The notes beneath the pieces are model-generated. The model did not search any database, was not told the DNA's origin, and saw only the letters and a program-made list of their open reading frames with translations. Below are positions 1-9,024 of a DNA stretch of 64,000 nucleotides, piece by piece; the stretch's first letter is position 1; each line of letters begins with the position of its first letter. The stretch comes from Brevibacterium sp. ZH18. Lineage in GTDB: Bacteria > Actinomycetota > Actinomycetes > Actinomycetales > Brevibacteriaceae. The stretch is from contig NZ_JALDSX010000004.1 in the NCBI RefSeq assembly GCF_022748595.1, positions 84,598-148,597 on the forward strand. The letters run 5' to 3'. The translations under genes were made by a program, and so were the position numbers.

Positions 1-1563
1 GGCGGAGGTGCGGCAGGACTGGCCACGGCAGCACTGTTGGCACGTGAGGGCCACAGCGTCGATCTCTTTGAACAGAACTCAACTCTGGGCGGGCGGATCG
101 GTTCGATCGAAGAAGACGGCTACCGATTCGACACAGGGCCATCGTGGTACCTGATGCCGGAGGTCTACGAACACTTCTTCAACCTTCTGGGTACGACGGC
201 GGCCAACGAACTCGACCTGCGCACACTCGATCCTGCCTACACCGTGTTCAGTCCCGCTTCGCAGGCTCGGCGGGAGCAGTCGGTCACGATTCCTCACGGC
301 ACTGCCGAGGTCATCGACACCTTCGAGCGAATCGAACGCGGCAGCGGGGCCACCTTGGCCAAATATCTGGACTCGGCCAAGGCCACCAAAGACTTAGCGA
401 TCGACTACTTCCTGTACAACCCCTTCACCTCCGCGAAATCGATTCTCAGGGCAGAGCTGCTCACCGCGCTCCCCGCGTTGGCTCGGCTGTTGACCACCTC
501 TCTGGAACGCCACGCCTCTCGCTTATTCCACCATCCGGTGCTGCGGCAGATCCTCCAGTACCCGGCCATCTTCCTTGGCACCGACCCGAGGAAGGCTCCG
601 GCCCTCTATCACTTGATGAGTGCCCTCGACCTCAGCGATGGAGTGCTGTACCCGATGGGAGGTTTCAGGACCATCGTCGATGCTCTGACCCGACTTGTCG
701 AGGAATCAGGGGTGCGAGTGCACACCGACTCCACCGCCACACACATATCCACCGTGTCAGAAAGTGGCCGACGGCGATCTGCCAACGGCATCGCATGGAA
801 GGATCAAGACGGTCGCGAACACTTTCACGACTGTGACATCGTCGTCTCCGCCGCTGACCTCCACCACACGGAGACGCAGCTCTTGGGCGAGGGTGATCGC
901 AGCTACCCCGAGAGCTGGTGGCAGAAGGTGACAAGCGGGCCAGGCGCCGTCCTGGTCTTTCTCGGAGTCGAAGGCGAAGTCCCACAGCTTCCCCACCACT
1001 CATTGTTCTTCACCGAAGACTGGTCGACGAACTTCGACGACATCTTCGGGTCGCAGCAGAAGATCTCCTCTCCGGCGTCGGCATATGTGTGCAAACCCAG
1101 TCACACCGATCCGAACGTGGCACCATTCGACTGCGAGAATCTCTTCATTCTCATCCCGGTGCCGGCAGATACAGGACTCGGGGCGGGGGGAGACGACGGG
1201 CAGGGGGATCCGCGAATCGAGCGTGCAGCCGACCAGGCCATCGACCAGATCGCTGAATGGGCCGACATCCCCGACCTGAGAGATCGGATCAGATTTCGCC
1301 GCACATTGGGGCCGACGGATTTCTCCAGCAACTACAATTCGTGGCTGGGAGGGATGCTCGGACCAGCTCACACGTTGCGCCAGAGCGCAATGTTCCGCCA
1401 GCAGAATGCCTCCAAAAAGGTGGATGGACTCTACTACGCAGGTGCGACGACGGCGCCAGGGGTGGGCGTGCCGATGTGTCTGATCAGCGCTGAGCTGGTC
1501 CTCAAACACATTCGGGGGGATTCGAGTCCGGGACCGCTGCCCGTCACAGACACACGGGAGTAA
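1..1563 (+). CDS. crtI: Phytoene desaturase CrtI (5' end outside window)
   Basis: FAD-dependent desaturase that converts phytoene to lycopene, membrane-associated. The frame is open from base 1 and starts inside the N-terminal dinucleotide-binding fold (GGGAAGLATAALLAREG), so a short 5' part lies before the window; the TTG at 37 is internal, not the start. The C-terminal CrtI signature YYAGATTAPGVGVPMC is present near residue 478, followed by a short tail ending in TAA at 1561-1563. The 520 visible residues fit the usual CrtI size of about 500. It runs toward the minus-strand operon and probably follows crtB, which is not seen here. I infer that it supplies lycopene to the CrtYc/CrtYd/CrtU steps encoded at 4.5-6.7 kb. 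Confidence 0.93.
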   Translation, partial: GGGAAGLATAALLAREGHSVDLFEQNSTLGGRIGSIEEDGYRFDTGPSWYLMPEVYEHFFNLLGTTAANELDLRTLDPAYTVFSPASQARREQSVTIPHGTAEVIDTFERIERGSGATLAKYLDSAKATKDLAIDYFLYNPFTSAKSILRAELLTALPALARLLTTSLERHASRLFHHPVLRQILQYPAIFLGTDPRKAPALYHLMSALDLSDGVLYPMGGFRTIVDALTRLVEESGVRVHTDSTATHISTVSESGRRRSANGIAWKDQDGREHFHDCDIVVSAADLHHTETQLLGEGDRSYPESWWQKVTSGPGAVLVFLGVEGEVPQLPHHSLFFTEDWSTNFDDIFGSQQKISSPASAYVCKPSHTDPNVAPFDCENLFILIPVPADTGLGAGGDDGQGDPRIERAADQAIDQIAEWADIPDLRDRIRFRRTLGPTDFSSNYNSWLGGMLGPAHTLRQSAMFRQQNASKKVDGLYYAGATTAPGVGVPMCLISAELVLKHIRGDSSPGPLPVTDTRE

Positions 1564-1589
1564 AGACCGACTGTCAGTCGATGACCGGC

Positions 1590-2402
1590 TTATGCTCCGG
1601 TGCGCAGCTGATGAGAATATCCCTCTCGGTACGTTGGAAATTCCAAGGATCCGAGGAACTCGTGGAATCGGGTGTTCTCGAGTCTCTTACCTTCTGTGGG
1701 TTCCGCGGAGAGGTCTGGCGGAGGCGAGACGTTGAGCTCGGATGCCAGAAATTCGACGACTTCGCCCAGCTGCACGGGGCACGAGTCCACGGCGTGCATC
1801 AGTCGTGGAGCATCAGAGCTGAAGAGAAGAGCCTCGAGCGCCCGGACCAGATCGGCATGGTGGATGCGGTTGGTCCACCGTCGGTAGTTCACAGGCCGAC
1901 CCGAACGGACCCCCTCGATGAGTCGAGCATTCTCCCGCCCGTAGATGCCTGCTGCCCGAATGATCGACGCAGACGCGAAGGTGTCCCTGATGAGATTCTC
2001 GGTCTCCCAGAGAGTACGGGCGGGACTCGAGTCAGGGTGGGGTTGGGAGTATTCATTCGCAACAGCACCCGGCGATGCACTCCCGAGGACTCGAGTCGAG
2101 GACAGGAGGATCACACGCTCAGGCGTGGATTCCAGGACACCGATCAGGCCCTGAACCCCGCGCAGATACGTCTGTTCATAACCGTCATCGGTGTACTCAT
2201 CGGGGGTGAGAGTGATCACCACTGCATCGATGTCAGCGATTTTGACCGTGCCGGGCCGGGTGAGATCGACCGCGAAGGGAGTGAACGAGGCGGGAAGTGA
2301 CTCAGTATGTCGCCGCAGTCCGATGACCTCATGGCCCTTGCGCACCAGATTCAGGCCCAAACGGGTTCCGAGATCTCCGCATCCTGCCAGCAGTACTCTC
2401 AT
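1590..2402 (-). CDS. NAD(P)-binding epimerase/dehydratase-like protein
   Basis: A 270-residue Rossmann-fold protein with an N-terminal GCGDLGTR nucleotide-binding loop (GxGxxG) at residues 8-15. It resembles the extended SDR / YeeZ-like NAD(P)H-binding group; a SSTRVLG stretch near residue 100 takes the place of the usual catalytic serine region, and I see no clear YxxxK. Substrate unknown. It lies 66 bp downstream of the photolyase gene on the same strand and ends 26 bp from the convergent crtI stop, so it is probably the last gene of the carotenoid/photolyase transcript. The start ATG at 2402 has only a weak CAGG-type ribosome site. A role in carotenoid modification is possible but not shown. 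Confidence 0.75.
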   Translation of the reverse strand: MRVLLAGCGDLGTRLGLNLVRKGHEVIGLRRHTESLPASFTPFAVDLTRPGTVKIADIDAVVITLTPDEYTDDGYEQTYLRGVQGLIGVLESTPERVILLSSTRVLGSASPGAVANEYSQPHPDSSPARTLWETENLIRDTFASASIIRAAGIYGRENARLIEGVRSGRPVNYRRWTNRIHHADLVRALEALLFSSDAPRLMHAVDSCPVQLGEVVEFLASELNVSPPPDLSAEPTEGKRLENTRFHEFLGSLEFPTYREGYSHQLRTGA

Positions 2403-2468
2403 GTTCGACCTGCCATCCTGTCGTCGTCGTGTGTGAGCCGGGGAACCTGTTTCCTTTGGTTCACCATG

Positions 2469-3932
2469 TCAGGACTCCCCGGGGTTGTCGCGGGTTGTGG
2501 ACCTGTTCTTCATGTGGTCGTAGGCATCCAGGGCTGCCTGCCGTGATTGCCTGAGATCGACGAGGGGAGGCGGAGCTGCCTCCGGTGTGTAGGGGAGCCA
2601 GTCGTCGATGTAGGCGTCGTCGGGGTCGAAGCGTTCGCGTTGTCGCTCCGGGTTGAAGACTCGGAAATACGGCGCGGCATCGGCACCGCTTCCGGCGACC
2701 CACTGCCATGAGACCGGGTTGTTGGCTTCATCGGCGTCGACGAGGGTGTCCCAGAACCACTGTTCTCCAAACCACCAATGCTGGAGGAGATTCTTGGTCA
2801 GGAAGCTTGCCGTGACCATGCGGACCCGGTTGTGCATCCACCCGGTCTGCCACAGCTGTGCCATTCCCGCATCGATGAGCGGATACCCGGTGGTCCCCGC
2901 TCTCCAGTGGGTGAGAGCATCGTCATCATCTTCGTAGGGAAAGTTGTGGAACTCGGGTCTGATCGGCGCAGAATCGATCTGGGGATAGTGGTAGGTCAGG
3001 TGCCAGGAGAACTCTCGCCAGTAGAGCTGACGGATCCATGCCGCGCGGTCGTCCTGGGTAAGCGAACTTGTCGTCCGAGCGGCATGGAGCAGCTGTCTCG
3101 GGGACAGTTCTCCGTGCCGCAGCCTGGGCGAGAGCTGCGAGGTGCTCGCCGCGTCAGAGGGCACATCCTTGCTGGTGGTGTAGCCGTCGATGCTCGCGGA
3201 CAGGTCATCGAGCTGGTCTTCAGCGGCGCGCAGGCCCGGCGACCAGTGGCGGGCGATGGTGTCCTGCCACCAGCGGGGGCCTGAGGCTGCGGCGGCTTCA
3301 CCCGCTCCTGTCTCTGTGCCGTCGAGAAGTCCCAGCGCGTCGAGTTCCATCACCGCCGGGCACTCATGCGCTCTGCTGAGCAGTGTCTGGCTCAGCCGTG
3401 ATTGTGCCTGCGGCTTCGGCAGCACGTCACCGACATCGCGTCCGGCAACGGCCTTCCAGAACGGAGTGAAGACCTTGTAGTGGTCACTGCTCTGCGGGGC
3501 AGCCGTCCACGGTTCGACGAGGAGGGCTCCGGTGTGGGAATGGACCGTGAAGCCCTGATCGTTGAGCACGGTCTTGATCTGGCCGTCGAGAGCACGGGAA
3601 GCGGATGCGTAGCGGCGCGTCCAGCGAACAGCGGTGACGCCGAGGCTGCTGGCCAGCTGCACAATGATCGCTTCCGCCCGGCCTGCGGCGAAGAGCAGAG
3701 GAATGCCGAGGTCGGAGAGCTCCTCGTGGAGCACGGTCAACGATTCGTGTGCCCACCACCGACATGCCCCGCCCAAGGGCCTGGGCCCCAGACCCTCCTC
3801 GTCGCGGGTCTCACGGATCCAGACGGCGATGACACATCCATCGGCACGCGCCGCGGTGAGGGCCTCATGGTCGGCCACGCGCAGATCGTCACGAAACCAC
3901 ACCAGAGTGAGGTCCTCACCGCTTGTGCTCAT
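2469..3932 (-). CDS. phr: Deoxyribodipyrimidine photolyase (class I type)
   Basis: Light-dependent repair of cyclobutane pyrimidine dimers using FAD and an antenna chromophore. About 487 residues from the ATG at 3932. The N-terminal alpha/beta domain opens with TLVWFRDDLRVADHEAL; the C-terminal FAD-binding half carries TGYPLIDAGMAQLWQTGWMH and NRVRMVTASFLTKNLL, the typical photolyase/cryptochrome signatures. An upstream in-frame ATG at 3956 exists, but the start at 3932 overlaps the tspO stop as TGATG, a coupling seen repeatedly here, so I prefer it. Placement at the end of the carotenoid operon makes sense as a light/UV protection unit. Photolyase rather than cryptochrome is favoured by context; sequence alone does not settle it. 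Confidence 0.92.
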   Translation of the reverse strand: MSTSGEDLTLVWFRDDLRVADHEALTAARADGCVIAVWIRETRDEEGLGPRPLGGACRWWAHESLTVLHEELSDLGIPLLFAAGRAEAIIVQLASSLGVTAVRWTRRYASASRALDGQIKTVLNDQGFTVHSHTGALLVEPWTAAPQSSDHYKVFTPFWKAVAGRDVGDVLPKPQAQSRLSQTLLSRAHECPAVMELDALGLLDGTETGAGEAAAASGPRWWQDTIARHWSPGLRAAEDQLDDLSASIDGYTTSKDVPSDAASTSQLSPRLRHGELSPRQLLHAARTTSSLTQDDRAAWIRQLYWREFSWHLTYHYPQIDSAPIRPEFHNFPYEDDDDALTHWRAGTTGYPLIDAGMAQLWQTGWMHNRVRMVTASFLTKNLLQHWWFGEQWFWDTLVDADEANNPVSWQWVAGSGADAAPYFRVFNPERQRERFDPDDAYIDDWLPYTPEAAPPPLVDLRQSRQAALDAYDHMKNRSTTRDNPGES

Positions 3933-4450
3933 CAGCGACCTGCTGTCCGGGTGCAACTCAGAGATTGAGGCATCTCATCGGGATTGAGTCTGAGGATCTC
4001 TCCATTGAGAACAGTTGCGAACCCCACCCAGGCCGCATAGGGGGTGAGCATGAGCGCTGCAGTCTTGTCGACGGCAGCCGCCTTCCTCAGCAGCCTCAGC
4101 GTCGAGGCCTCTAGGATCAGGGAGTCGACCAGCGACGCATCCGGGCGACGGGCGGAGAAGAACAGCCAGCTCCATGCGACATTGACCGCCATGTTCGCGC
4201 CCAACTCGCCCAGGTAGGCGCGGCGGTCCCGGCTGTTGGGCAGGCGCGTGAGCACCCGTCCGGAGGCGACTGCCGTCAACGTGTACAGGGTCGACCATGC
4301 GGGTCCGAAGACCCAGCCCGGGGGCTGCCACGCCGGTGTGGTGACACTTTTGTACCAGTCGGAGTCGACTTTCGTCCCGAATGCCCCGATTCCTGCTGCT
4401 GCAGCGCACATGGCGGCCGGAAGGAGATAGCGTTTCCACGGAGCTTTCAT
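3932..4450 (-). CDS. tspO: TspO/MBR family tryptophan-rich membrane protein
   Basis: A 172-residue TspO/MBR (CrtK) homologue with five predicted hydrophobic segments and the Trp/Pro-rich signature TPAWQPPGWVFGPAWS near residues 37-52, then VAWSWLFF and a terminal TPYAAWVGFATVLNG. Family members bind porphyrins or sterols and modulate tetrapyrrole or carotenoid regulation in photosynthetic bacteria. The start ATG at 4450 is preceded by a good AGAGGAAC ribosome site; the long upstream in-frame extension is not protein-like. It sits between crtU (46 bp gap) and phr (TGATG overlap), so it is co-transcribed with both. TspO next to carotenoid genes recurs in actinobacteria; its exact role here is unknown. 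Confidence 0.9.
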   Translation of the reverse strand: MKAPWKRYLLPAAMCAAAAGIGAFGTKVDSDWYKSVTTPAWQPPGWVFGPAWSTLYTLTAVASGRVLTRLPNSRDRRAYLGELGANMAVNVAWSWLFFSARRPDASLVDSLILEASTLRLLRKAAAVDKTAALMLTPYAAWVGFATVLNGEILRLNPDEMPQSLSCTRTAGR

Positions 4451-4496
4451 GAGTTCCTCTCGATGATTCGCAGTGATGGACTTCGACGGGACTTGG

Positions 4497-6050
4497 TCAT
4501 CGACGACTCCTGATGCGCCCGAGCACTCCACGCCGAAGCAGGCCTCGGGTCGGTGGCGACCACAGGTCCGTCCCCTCGACCCTCCAGGTAGAGAGCAGGT
4601 GGTTGGCGGCCAGATAACCAGTCGTGGCGGCACGTTCCATCAAGGCCACAGGGGTATTGCAGCGCACAGAGTCTCCGGCGACCACCAGCCCGGGGATCGG
4701 GGTGGACGGCTCGGGCCTGTCCTCCCACGGGCGGGTGTCAGTAAGACCGCAGTCCGCTTCGATGAGCAGCTCCTGGGCAACGATGGTCAGGGCTGCGGTT
4801 TCGGGGTAGACGTGATGCAGATCCGACAGAAGCCGCGCAACGATGTCCGCCCTACCGCGCTCGGTATCGTATGAATCGCCTTCAAGGGCATAAGCGTGGA
4901 GTTCGAGGACCGAACCGTGGTGGGATTCGGACCACGCTCTGGCTCCGGCCTCGAAGCGCTCAAGTACGGACACGTTGTCGAGGAGGTCGTACCCGCTTGT
5001 CCCCAGGAAGGCCGGTCGGTGGTCGGCCACGGGCGTGCCGAGCCACAGTCGCAGCACTGCGAACGCGGGAGCGTTGGTCTGTGAGCCGATCGTCTCCATC
5101 CACCGTTGGGCCGCGGGTGCGCTGTCCACGAGCGAGTCATGGCTTGCGCTGAGCAGATCGCGGGCAGCGGCAGGATCGACTGCGAGCACGACGGCATCAC
5201 TTTCCAGGTTCGCCTCTCCGGTCGTGGTCGTCCATCCGGACTCGGTGGGATCGATCGAGGTCACGGTCGTCCCCGTCTCGATCGTGACCCCCAGTGACTC
5301 GAGGTAGCCGCCCAACGGTGCCCATAGAGCTGTGTCGTAGTCATCGACGGGGACGTCGAAGAGCAGCCCTTCCGCTGAACCGGTGAAGTAGGTGTGGAAC
5401 ATGGCCACGAGCTCACCCGCAGAGAACTCTGTCGGGTCGGCGAAGAAGGAGCGGGCGAAGACTTCGAGCGCCAGATGGCGGGCTTCGTCGGGAAAGCGCA
5501 ACCGGTCGAGGAAGTCGGCGGCAGATTCGCCGTCATAGTAGCTGTACGTTGCGGGGAACTCGACGTCGATGAGTTCGACTGCGGCAGCGATATCGACGTC
5601 GCGGAGTCCTCTGATCGGGAAGGTGGGGCTCTGCCAGACGAAACCGAGGAGATTGAACGGCGGGGTGCGGGGAATTGAGGCGAACGTGTCCATCGAGCCT
5701 CGGCGATGGATGAGCGGGTAGTCGTCGACGGGCCGCAGGCATTCACCTTCGGGATCTGCGCGGCTGAGCAGGTCGCGCAGGTTGTAGTACTGCCGGAAGA
5801 AGGCGTGGAATCCTCGGCTCATGGTCCGTTCGTCGTCGACCGGCCAGGCGCCCACTCGGCCGCCGAGGTAGTCGTTCTTCTCGATGACCGTGACCTCGGC
5901 GCCGTGTTCGGCCAAGATCGCGGCTGCAGCCAGTCCGGCGATGCCGGCGCCGATGATGGTGACCCGTTTGGGTCGAAGCAGTCGCGGCCGTCCCTGCGGG
6001 CCCTGGATTCTCTCGGCGAAGCGATCTCTGGGCCGGCGTCTCTGTGTCAT
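4497..6050 (-). CDS. crtU: Carotene desaturase/methyltransferase CrtU (isorenieratene synthase type)
   Basis: Converts beta-ionone end groups to aromatic phi-rings, giving isorenieratene from beta-carotene. 517 residues from the ATG at 6050. It has an FAD-binding GAGIAGLAAAAILAEHG loop after an Arg-rich N-terminal stretch, then ERTMSRGFHAFFRQYYNLR, which I recognise as typical of CrtU rather than CrtI, and a C-terminal GDSVRCNTPVALMERAATTG flavin motif. The ATG overlaps the crtYd stop as ATGA; an alternative upstream start (6089) would lie inside crtYd and is less likely. It shares the FAD/CrtI fold with the window's first gene but serves a different step. Presence of crtU with CrtYc/CrtYd indicates an aromatic carotenoid pathway as in orange Brevibacterium. 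Confidence 0.92.
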   Translation of the reverse strand: MTQRRRPRDRFAERIQGPQGRPRLLRPKRVTIIGAGIAGLAAAAILAEHGAEVTVIEKNDYLGGRVGAWPVDDERTMSRGFHAFFRQYYNLRDLLSRADPEGECLRPVDDYPLIHRRGSMDTFASIPRTPPFNLLGFVWQSPTFPIRGLRDVDIAAAVELIDVEFPATYSYYDGESAADFLDRLRFPDEARHLALEVFARSFFADPTEFSAGELVAMFHTYFTGSAEGLLFDVPVDDYDTALWAPLGGYLESLGVTIETGTTVTSIDPTESGWTTTTGEANLESDAVVLAVDPAAARDLLSASHDSLVDSAPAAQRWMETIGSQTNAPAFAVLRLWLGTPVADHRPAFLGTSGYDLLDNVSVLERFEAGARAWSESHHGSVLELHAYALEGDSYDTERGRADIVARLLSDLHHVYPETAALTIVAQELLIEADCGLTDTRPWEDRPEPSTPIPGLVVAGDSVRCNTPVALMERAATTGYLAANHLLSTWRVEGTDLWSPPTRGLLRRGVLGRIRSRR

Positions 6051-6370
6051 TGGGTGTCCTTGCGCGATCGGTTGAGTTGCCACTGCCACAGCATGAGCAC
6101 AGATGTGATCATGGCGAACCCGAAACCGAAGTCTTCGATCGGGATGTCCCAGGGGAAACGCACGTTCAGGAACTGCGACGGGTTGTACCTGACGATGGGA
6201 TCACTGAGTTTGGTCAGCCACCCATCGACCAGGCACTGGAAGGCCAGACAGATGGCCAGCGCTGCCCAGTACTGGCCTCGTCGGAAGATCCCGCTGCGGA
6301 AGACGAAGATCTCAAGACCGATGACGATGACGATGCCGACCACCGTCATGACAGTATATTCAGGCAACAT
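6047..6370 (-). CDS. crtYd: Lycopene cyclase subunit CrtYd (C-type half)
   Basis: Second half of the heterodimeric lycopene beta-cyclase found in actinobacteria and fused in fungi and archaea. 107 residues, three hydrophobic segments, with FPWDIPIEDFGFGFAM containing the conserved acidic IED motif equivalent to PLEE in CrtYc. The ATG at 6370 overlaps the end of crtYc by 11 bp and its stop overlaps crtU as ATGA, so translation is coupled throughout. A longer in-frame upstream extension (to 6583) runs through crtYc in another frame, is Ser-rich and is not credible. Acts in the membrane together with CrtYc to cyclise lycopene to beta-carotene. Confidence 0.92.
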   Translation of the reverse strand: MLPEYTVMTVVGIVIVIGLEIFVFRSGIFRRGQYWAALAICLAFQCLVDGWLTKLSDPIVRYNPSQFLNVRFPWDIPIEDFGFGFAMITSVLMLWQWQLNRSRKDTQ

Positions 6371-6737
6371 CGCCTCCGTCCTTCCGGCTCCCGGACTTTC
6401 TGCCAGCCCTGGTTCCGGACTTCTTGGCCACGAATTTGAGTACAGTGCCGACCGCTTCGTAGCTGAGCAGGGCGCAGATCGGAATGACGATGAAGAAGAC
6501 AAGCTCCTCCAGCGGCAGGTTGCCGATGTGGATGCCGGTGACGAACTGCTGGTTGTACGTCCAATGGTCTCGGTCAATTGCAATGATGTCCCAGAGGGAG
6601 AAGACGAGGATGATCGGGATGAGAGATCCGATGAGGAGCTTTGGGCGACGGTAGACCCGGGCGGAGAACAGCAGTTCGAGAGGAAGCGTGATCAGCAGAC
6701 AGGCGCCCATCAGCAGTAGGTATTCGAAGGCGCTCAT
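6360..6737 (-). CDS. crtYc: Lycopene cyclase subunit CrtYc
   Basis: First half of the split lycopene beta-cyclase. 125 residues with three hydrophobic segments; the family motif NLPLEELVFFIVIP (PLEE) is present near residue 77 and the WDIIAID element near residue 49. Its start ATG at 6737 overlaps the stop of the P450 gene as ATGA, and its 3' end overlaps crtYd by 11 bp. Both halves are needed for cyclase activity in characterised actinobacterial systems. Protein size and motif order are normal for the family. Confidence 0.92.
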   Translation of the reverse strand: MSAFEYLLLMGACLLITLPLELLFSARVYRRPKLLIGSLIPIILVFSLWDIIAIDRDHWTYNQQFVTGIHIGNLPLEELVFFIVIPICALLSYEAVGTVLKFVAKKSGTRAGRKSGSRKDGGDVA

Positions 6738-7963
6738 CTTGTCATTCTCGTCGTGACAGGGCGTGATCTCGTCATCAGACTCAGGTCCAAGCCACGCAGA
6801 CGGTATCCTTCAATGACGTTGTCCCAGCTGATGGTGGGCTCCCGAAGGATGCGTGGGCGAGTAGCCAGGACCTTGTGCAGAAGGGCATCGGTTTCGTAGA
6901 GAGCCAATGGTTGACCCGGGCACGTGTGGGCTCCGTCGCTGAAGCTCAGCCCTGTCGCGGCGCTTCCCCGTCTCAGGTCGCGCCCAGGGATGACCGTCTC
7001 CGGGGCTGCCCCCATCGCCTGCGGGTCGGTGTTGGTCTGTCTCACGCACACATCGATCAGGTCGCCTTCGGGGATGGTGTAGGGGCAGCCGTTGTCTGAG
7101 ACTTCAATATCGGCTTGAGCCCGACGGTAGAGGTGACCCACGACTGGGTCGAGGCGGATGATCTCTTCGAGGATCTCCAGGCGGGTGGGCTGCGAGGCTT
7201 CGGTGTAGCGACGGCCAAGCTCGTCGTTCGTCAGCAGATGCCAGCATGCCATGGTGATGAATTCGCGAGTGGTCACCATGCCGGCTGTGCCGTAGGTCAC
7301 GCATTCGACCAGGATGTCAGCGGTGCTGTAACCGGCGGACAGCAGATGCGAGAGCACGTCGTCGCGGCGTCGTGTTCGCCGGGTGCGAATCGCCGGGCGC
7401 ACATCGCTGATGTAGAACCGGCCGATGGGCACGAGGCCGTTGACGGCCGCCTGGATCCATTGGCGACGCGTTCGGCCCATCGCGGGGGCGGCGAGGTCGA
7501 CAGGTGGCTGTCTGAAGAACCCGACGAGACGCTTGGCCATCGCGTCGATGGGGGAGTCCGTGAGGCCCACGATTTCGGCTGTGACTTCGACCGAATAGTT
7601 CAGAGCTGCCTCGTCGAGGCGCAGTCGACCGTTTGCGAGGGCGGAGTCGACGAGGGCTTGAGCACGCTTGTTGATGAAATCCCCGTACTTCGCAGACACT
7701 ACGGCGGGGGCGAAGTAGCGGGCGACTTCTCTGCGCTGAACATCGTGATCGTCGCCGTCGGAGATCAGTATGGGGTGTTGCCGAAAGTACCCGCGCGGGA
7801 TCTTTTCGGCGGTGAACCCTGCCTGAGTAGTCTGATGACGCGCACGCAGCACAGTTGTGGCGGCCTCGTAGGAGCGTATCCTCCACATGGTTCCGTCGTG
7901 GCCGACTCGGGGTTCGGTCTCATCACGTGTCCCCACCGCCTTTCGCATGCTCACCGAGTTCAT
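6734..7963 (-). CDS. Cytochrome P450 in carotenoid operon
   Basis: A soluble bacterial class P450 of 409 residues. The heme-binding loop FSDGAHTCPGQPLALYE (Cys near residue 347) follows the FxxGxHxCxG pattern; the I-helix oxygen-binding region AGMVTT near residue 220 and the ExxR motif (EIIR) are present. It is translationally coupled on both sides (ATGA with crtE upstream and with crtYc downstream), so it is an integral pathway gene. Brevibacterium pigments include 3-hydroxy- and 3,3'-dihydroxy-isorenieratene, so ring hydroxylation is the natural guess; that is inference from location. No ferredoxin or reductase gene is adjacent, so redox partners must come from elsewhere. Confidence 0.9.
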   Translation of the reverse strand: MNSVSMRKAVGTRDETEPRVGHDGTMWRIRSYEAATTVLRARHQTTQAGFTAEKIPRGYFRQHPILISDGDDHDVQRREVARYFAPAVVSAKYGDFINKRAQALVDSALANGRLRLDEAALNYSVEVTAEIVGLTDSPIDAMAKRLVGFFRQPPVDLAAPAMGRTRRQWIQAAVNGLVPIGRFYISDVRPAIRTRRTRRRDDVLSHLLSAGYSTADILVECVTYGTAGMVTTREFITMACWHLLTNDELGRRYTEASQPTRLEILEEIIRLDPVVGHLYRRAQADIEVSDNGCPYTIPEGDLIDVCVRQTNTDPQAMGAAPETVIPGRDLRRGSAATGLSFSDGAHTCPGQPLALYETDALLHKVLATRPRILREPTISWDNVIEGYRLRGLDLSLMTRSRPVTTRMTR

Positions 7964-9024
7964 GCGGTGCGTGAGCTGGCGTCGGAGGTCAGTTGGATCA
8001 GCTGGTTGCTCAACGCTGGCGGGAGGGCCGCCTCGCCGATCAGTCGATACAGGTTCTCGCAGCGCTGGGTGATCATTGATTCGACGAACACGAGTGCTCC
8101 TGATTCCTCGATGACTTTCCGCAGCCGATCTCCATCGGCGTTGCTCAGCATCCTATCCCCGAAGAGGGTGTGAACTTCTGGCCAGGACGGATCGGAACGA
8201 GCGAACGTGATCAAGAGGGTCTCCTTGCCCTCACGCAGGTCACTGACATTGGATTTCCCCGTCTCCCGTTCGTCACCGAAAAGTCCGAGGACATCGTCGC
8301 GCAGCTGGTAGATCACACCGATCTGCCGAGAGATGGTTGCCAAATCGTCGATGAGGCCACTGTCGGCACCTGCCAGCACGGCCGCGATGAGCAGCGGTGC
8401 TTGAAACGAATACACTGCGGTCTTCTGATCGACCATGGCCAGGACGTCTGGAGAGTTCGCCCCTTCGAGATGCAGGCTCAACCACACATCGGAGTGTTCA
8501 CCGGCGGCACTCTCAACGACTGTGTCATCGAAGATGTCGAGGATGGCCCGTCGTTTGGTGTCCTCGATGTCGAGGCGGGCGAGGAGCGAATGGGAGAGGG
8601 TGAGGATGAGATCACCGCCAAGAATCGATGTTGCGATGCCCCACGCATTGGCATCGCGTCGCAGCGCGCCGCGCGACATGGCTTCGGACGCGAACTCCCC
8701 GGAGATCGTCGCTTCACCGCGACGGATCGTGTCATTGTCGATCACGTCATCGTGGATGACGAGGGCGATGTGCAGCAGCTGCATGGCACAGGCCGCGTCG
8801 ACGGCGGCATGTTCGTCTCTGCCGCCCAGGGCCGCGTGCGCGTCGAGCAGCATTCGTGGCCGGATCAGCTTTCCGCCCGTGGCCATGTGTGTGAGAGAGT
8901 CCCAGAGCTGTCCGTATTGTGCAGAGACGGTGCGAGACCGCTTCCGTGCCTCCGCGAGCACTTGTGCGAGCCGGTCCTCGAACGAGAATGCGATGTCACC
9001 GATGGGAGTGGCCGAGTCAGTCAT
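7960..9024 (-). CDS. crtE: Geranylgeranyl diphosphate synthase CrtE
   Basis: Polyprenyl synthase that makes the C20 precursor of phytoene from IPP and allylic diphosphates. 354 residues from the ATG at 9024, which overlaps the idi stop by 8 bp. The first Asp-rich motif IHDDVIDND (about residues 91-98) and the second YQLRDDVLGLFGDERETGKS (about 239-258) are both intact, as is the GGKLIRPRM substrate loop. The longer upstream reading to 9117 overlaps idi and is not family-like. The stop overlaps the P450 start as ATGA. GGPP rather than a longer product is inferred from context and family length. Confidence 0.93.
   Translation of the reverse strand: MTDSATPIGDIAFSFEDRLAQVLAEARKRSRTVSAQYGQLWDSLTHMATGGKLIRPRMLLDAHAALGGRDEHAAVDAACAMQLLHIALVIHDDVIDNDTIRRGEATISGEFASEAMSRGALRRDANAWGIATSILGGDLILTLSHSLLARLDIEDTKRRAILDIFDDTVVESAAGEHSDVWLSLHLEGANSPDVLAMVDQKTAVYSFQAPLLIAAVLAGADSGLIDDLATISRQIGVIYQLRDDVLGLFGDERETGKSNVSDLREGKETLLITFARSDPSWPEVHTLFGDRMLSNADGDRLRKVIEESGALVFVESMITQRCENLYRLIGEAALPPALSNQLIQLTSDASSRTA

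Noticed and set aside
5706..6719. A 337-codon plus-strand open frame across crtU, crtYd and crtYc
   Set aside because: Antisense to three coupled carotenoid genes; no ribosome site and no family match.
7115..8173. A 352-codon plus-strand open frame across the P450 and crtE genes
   Set aside because: Lies antisense to genes with intact heme and Asp-rich motifs; its translation has no recognisable domain.
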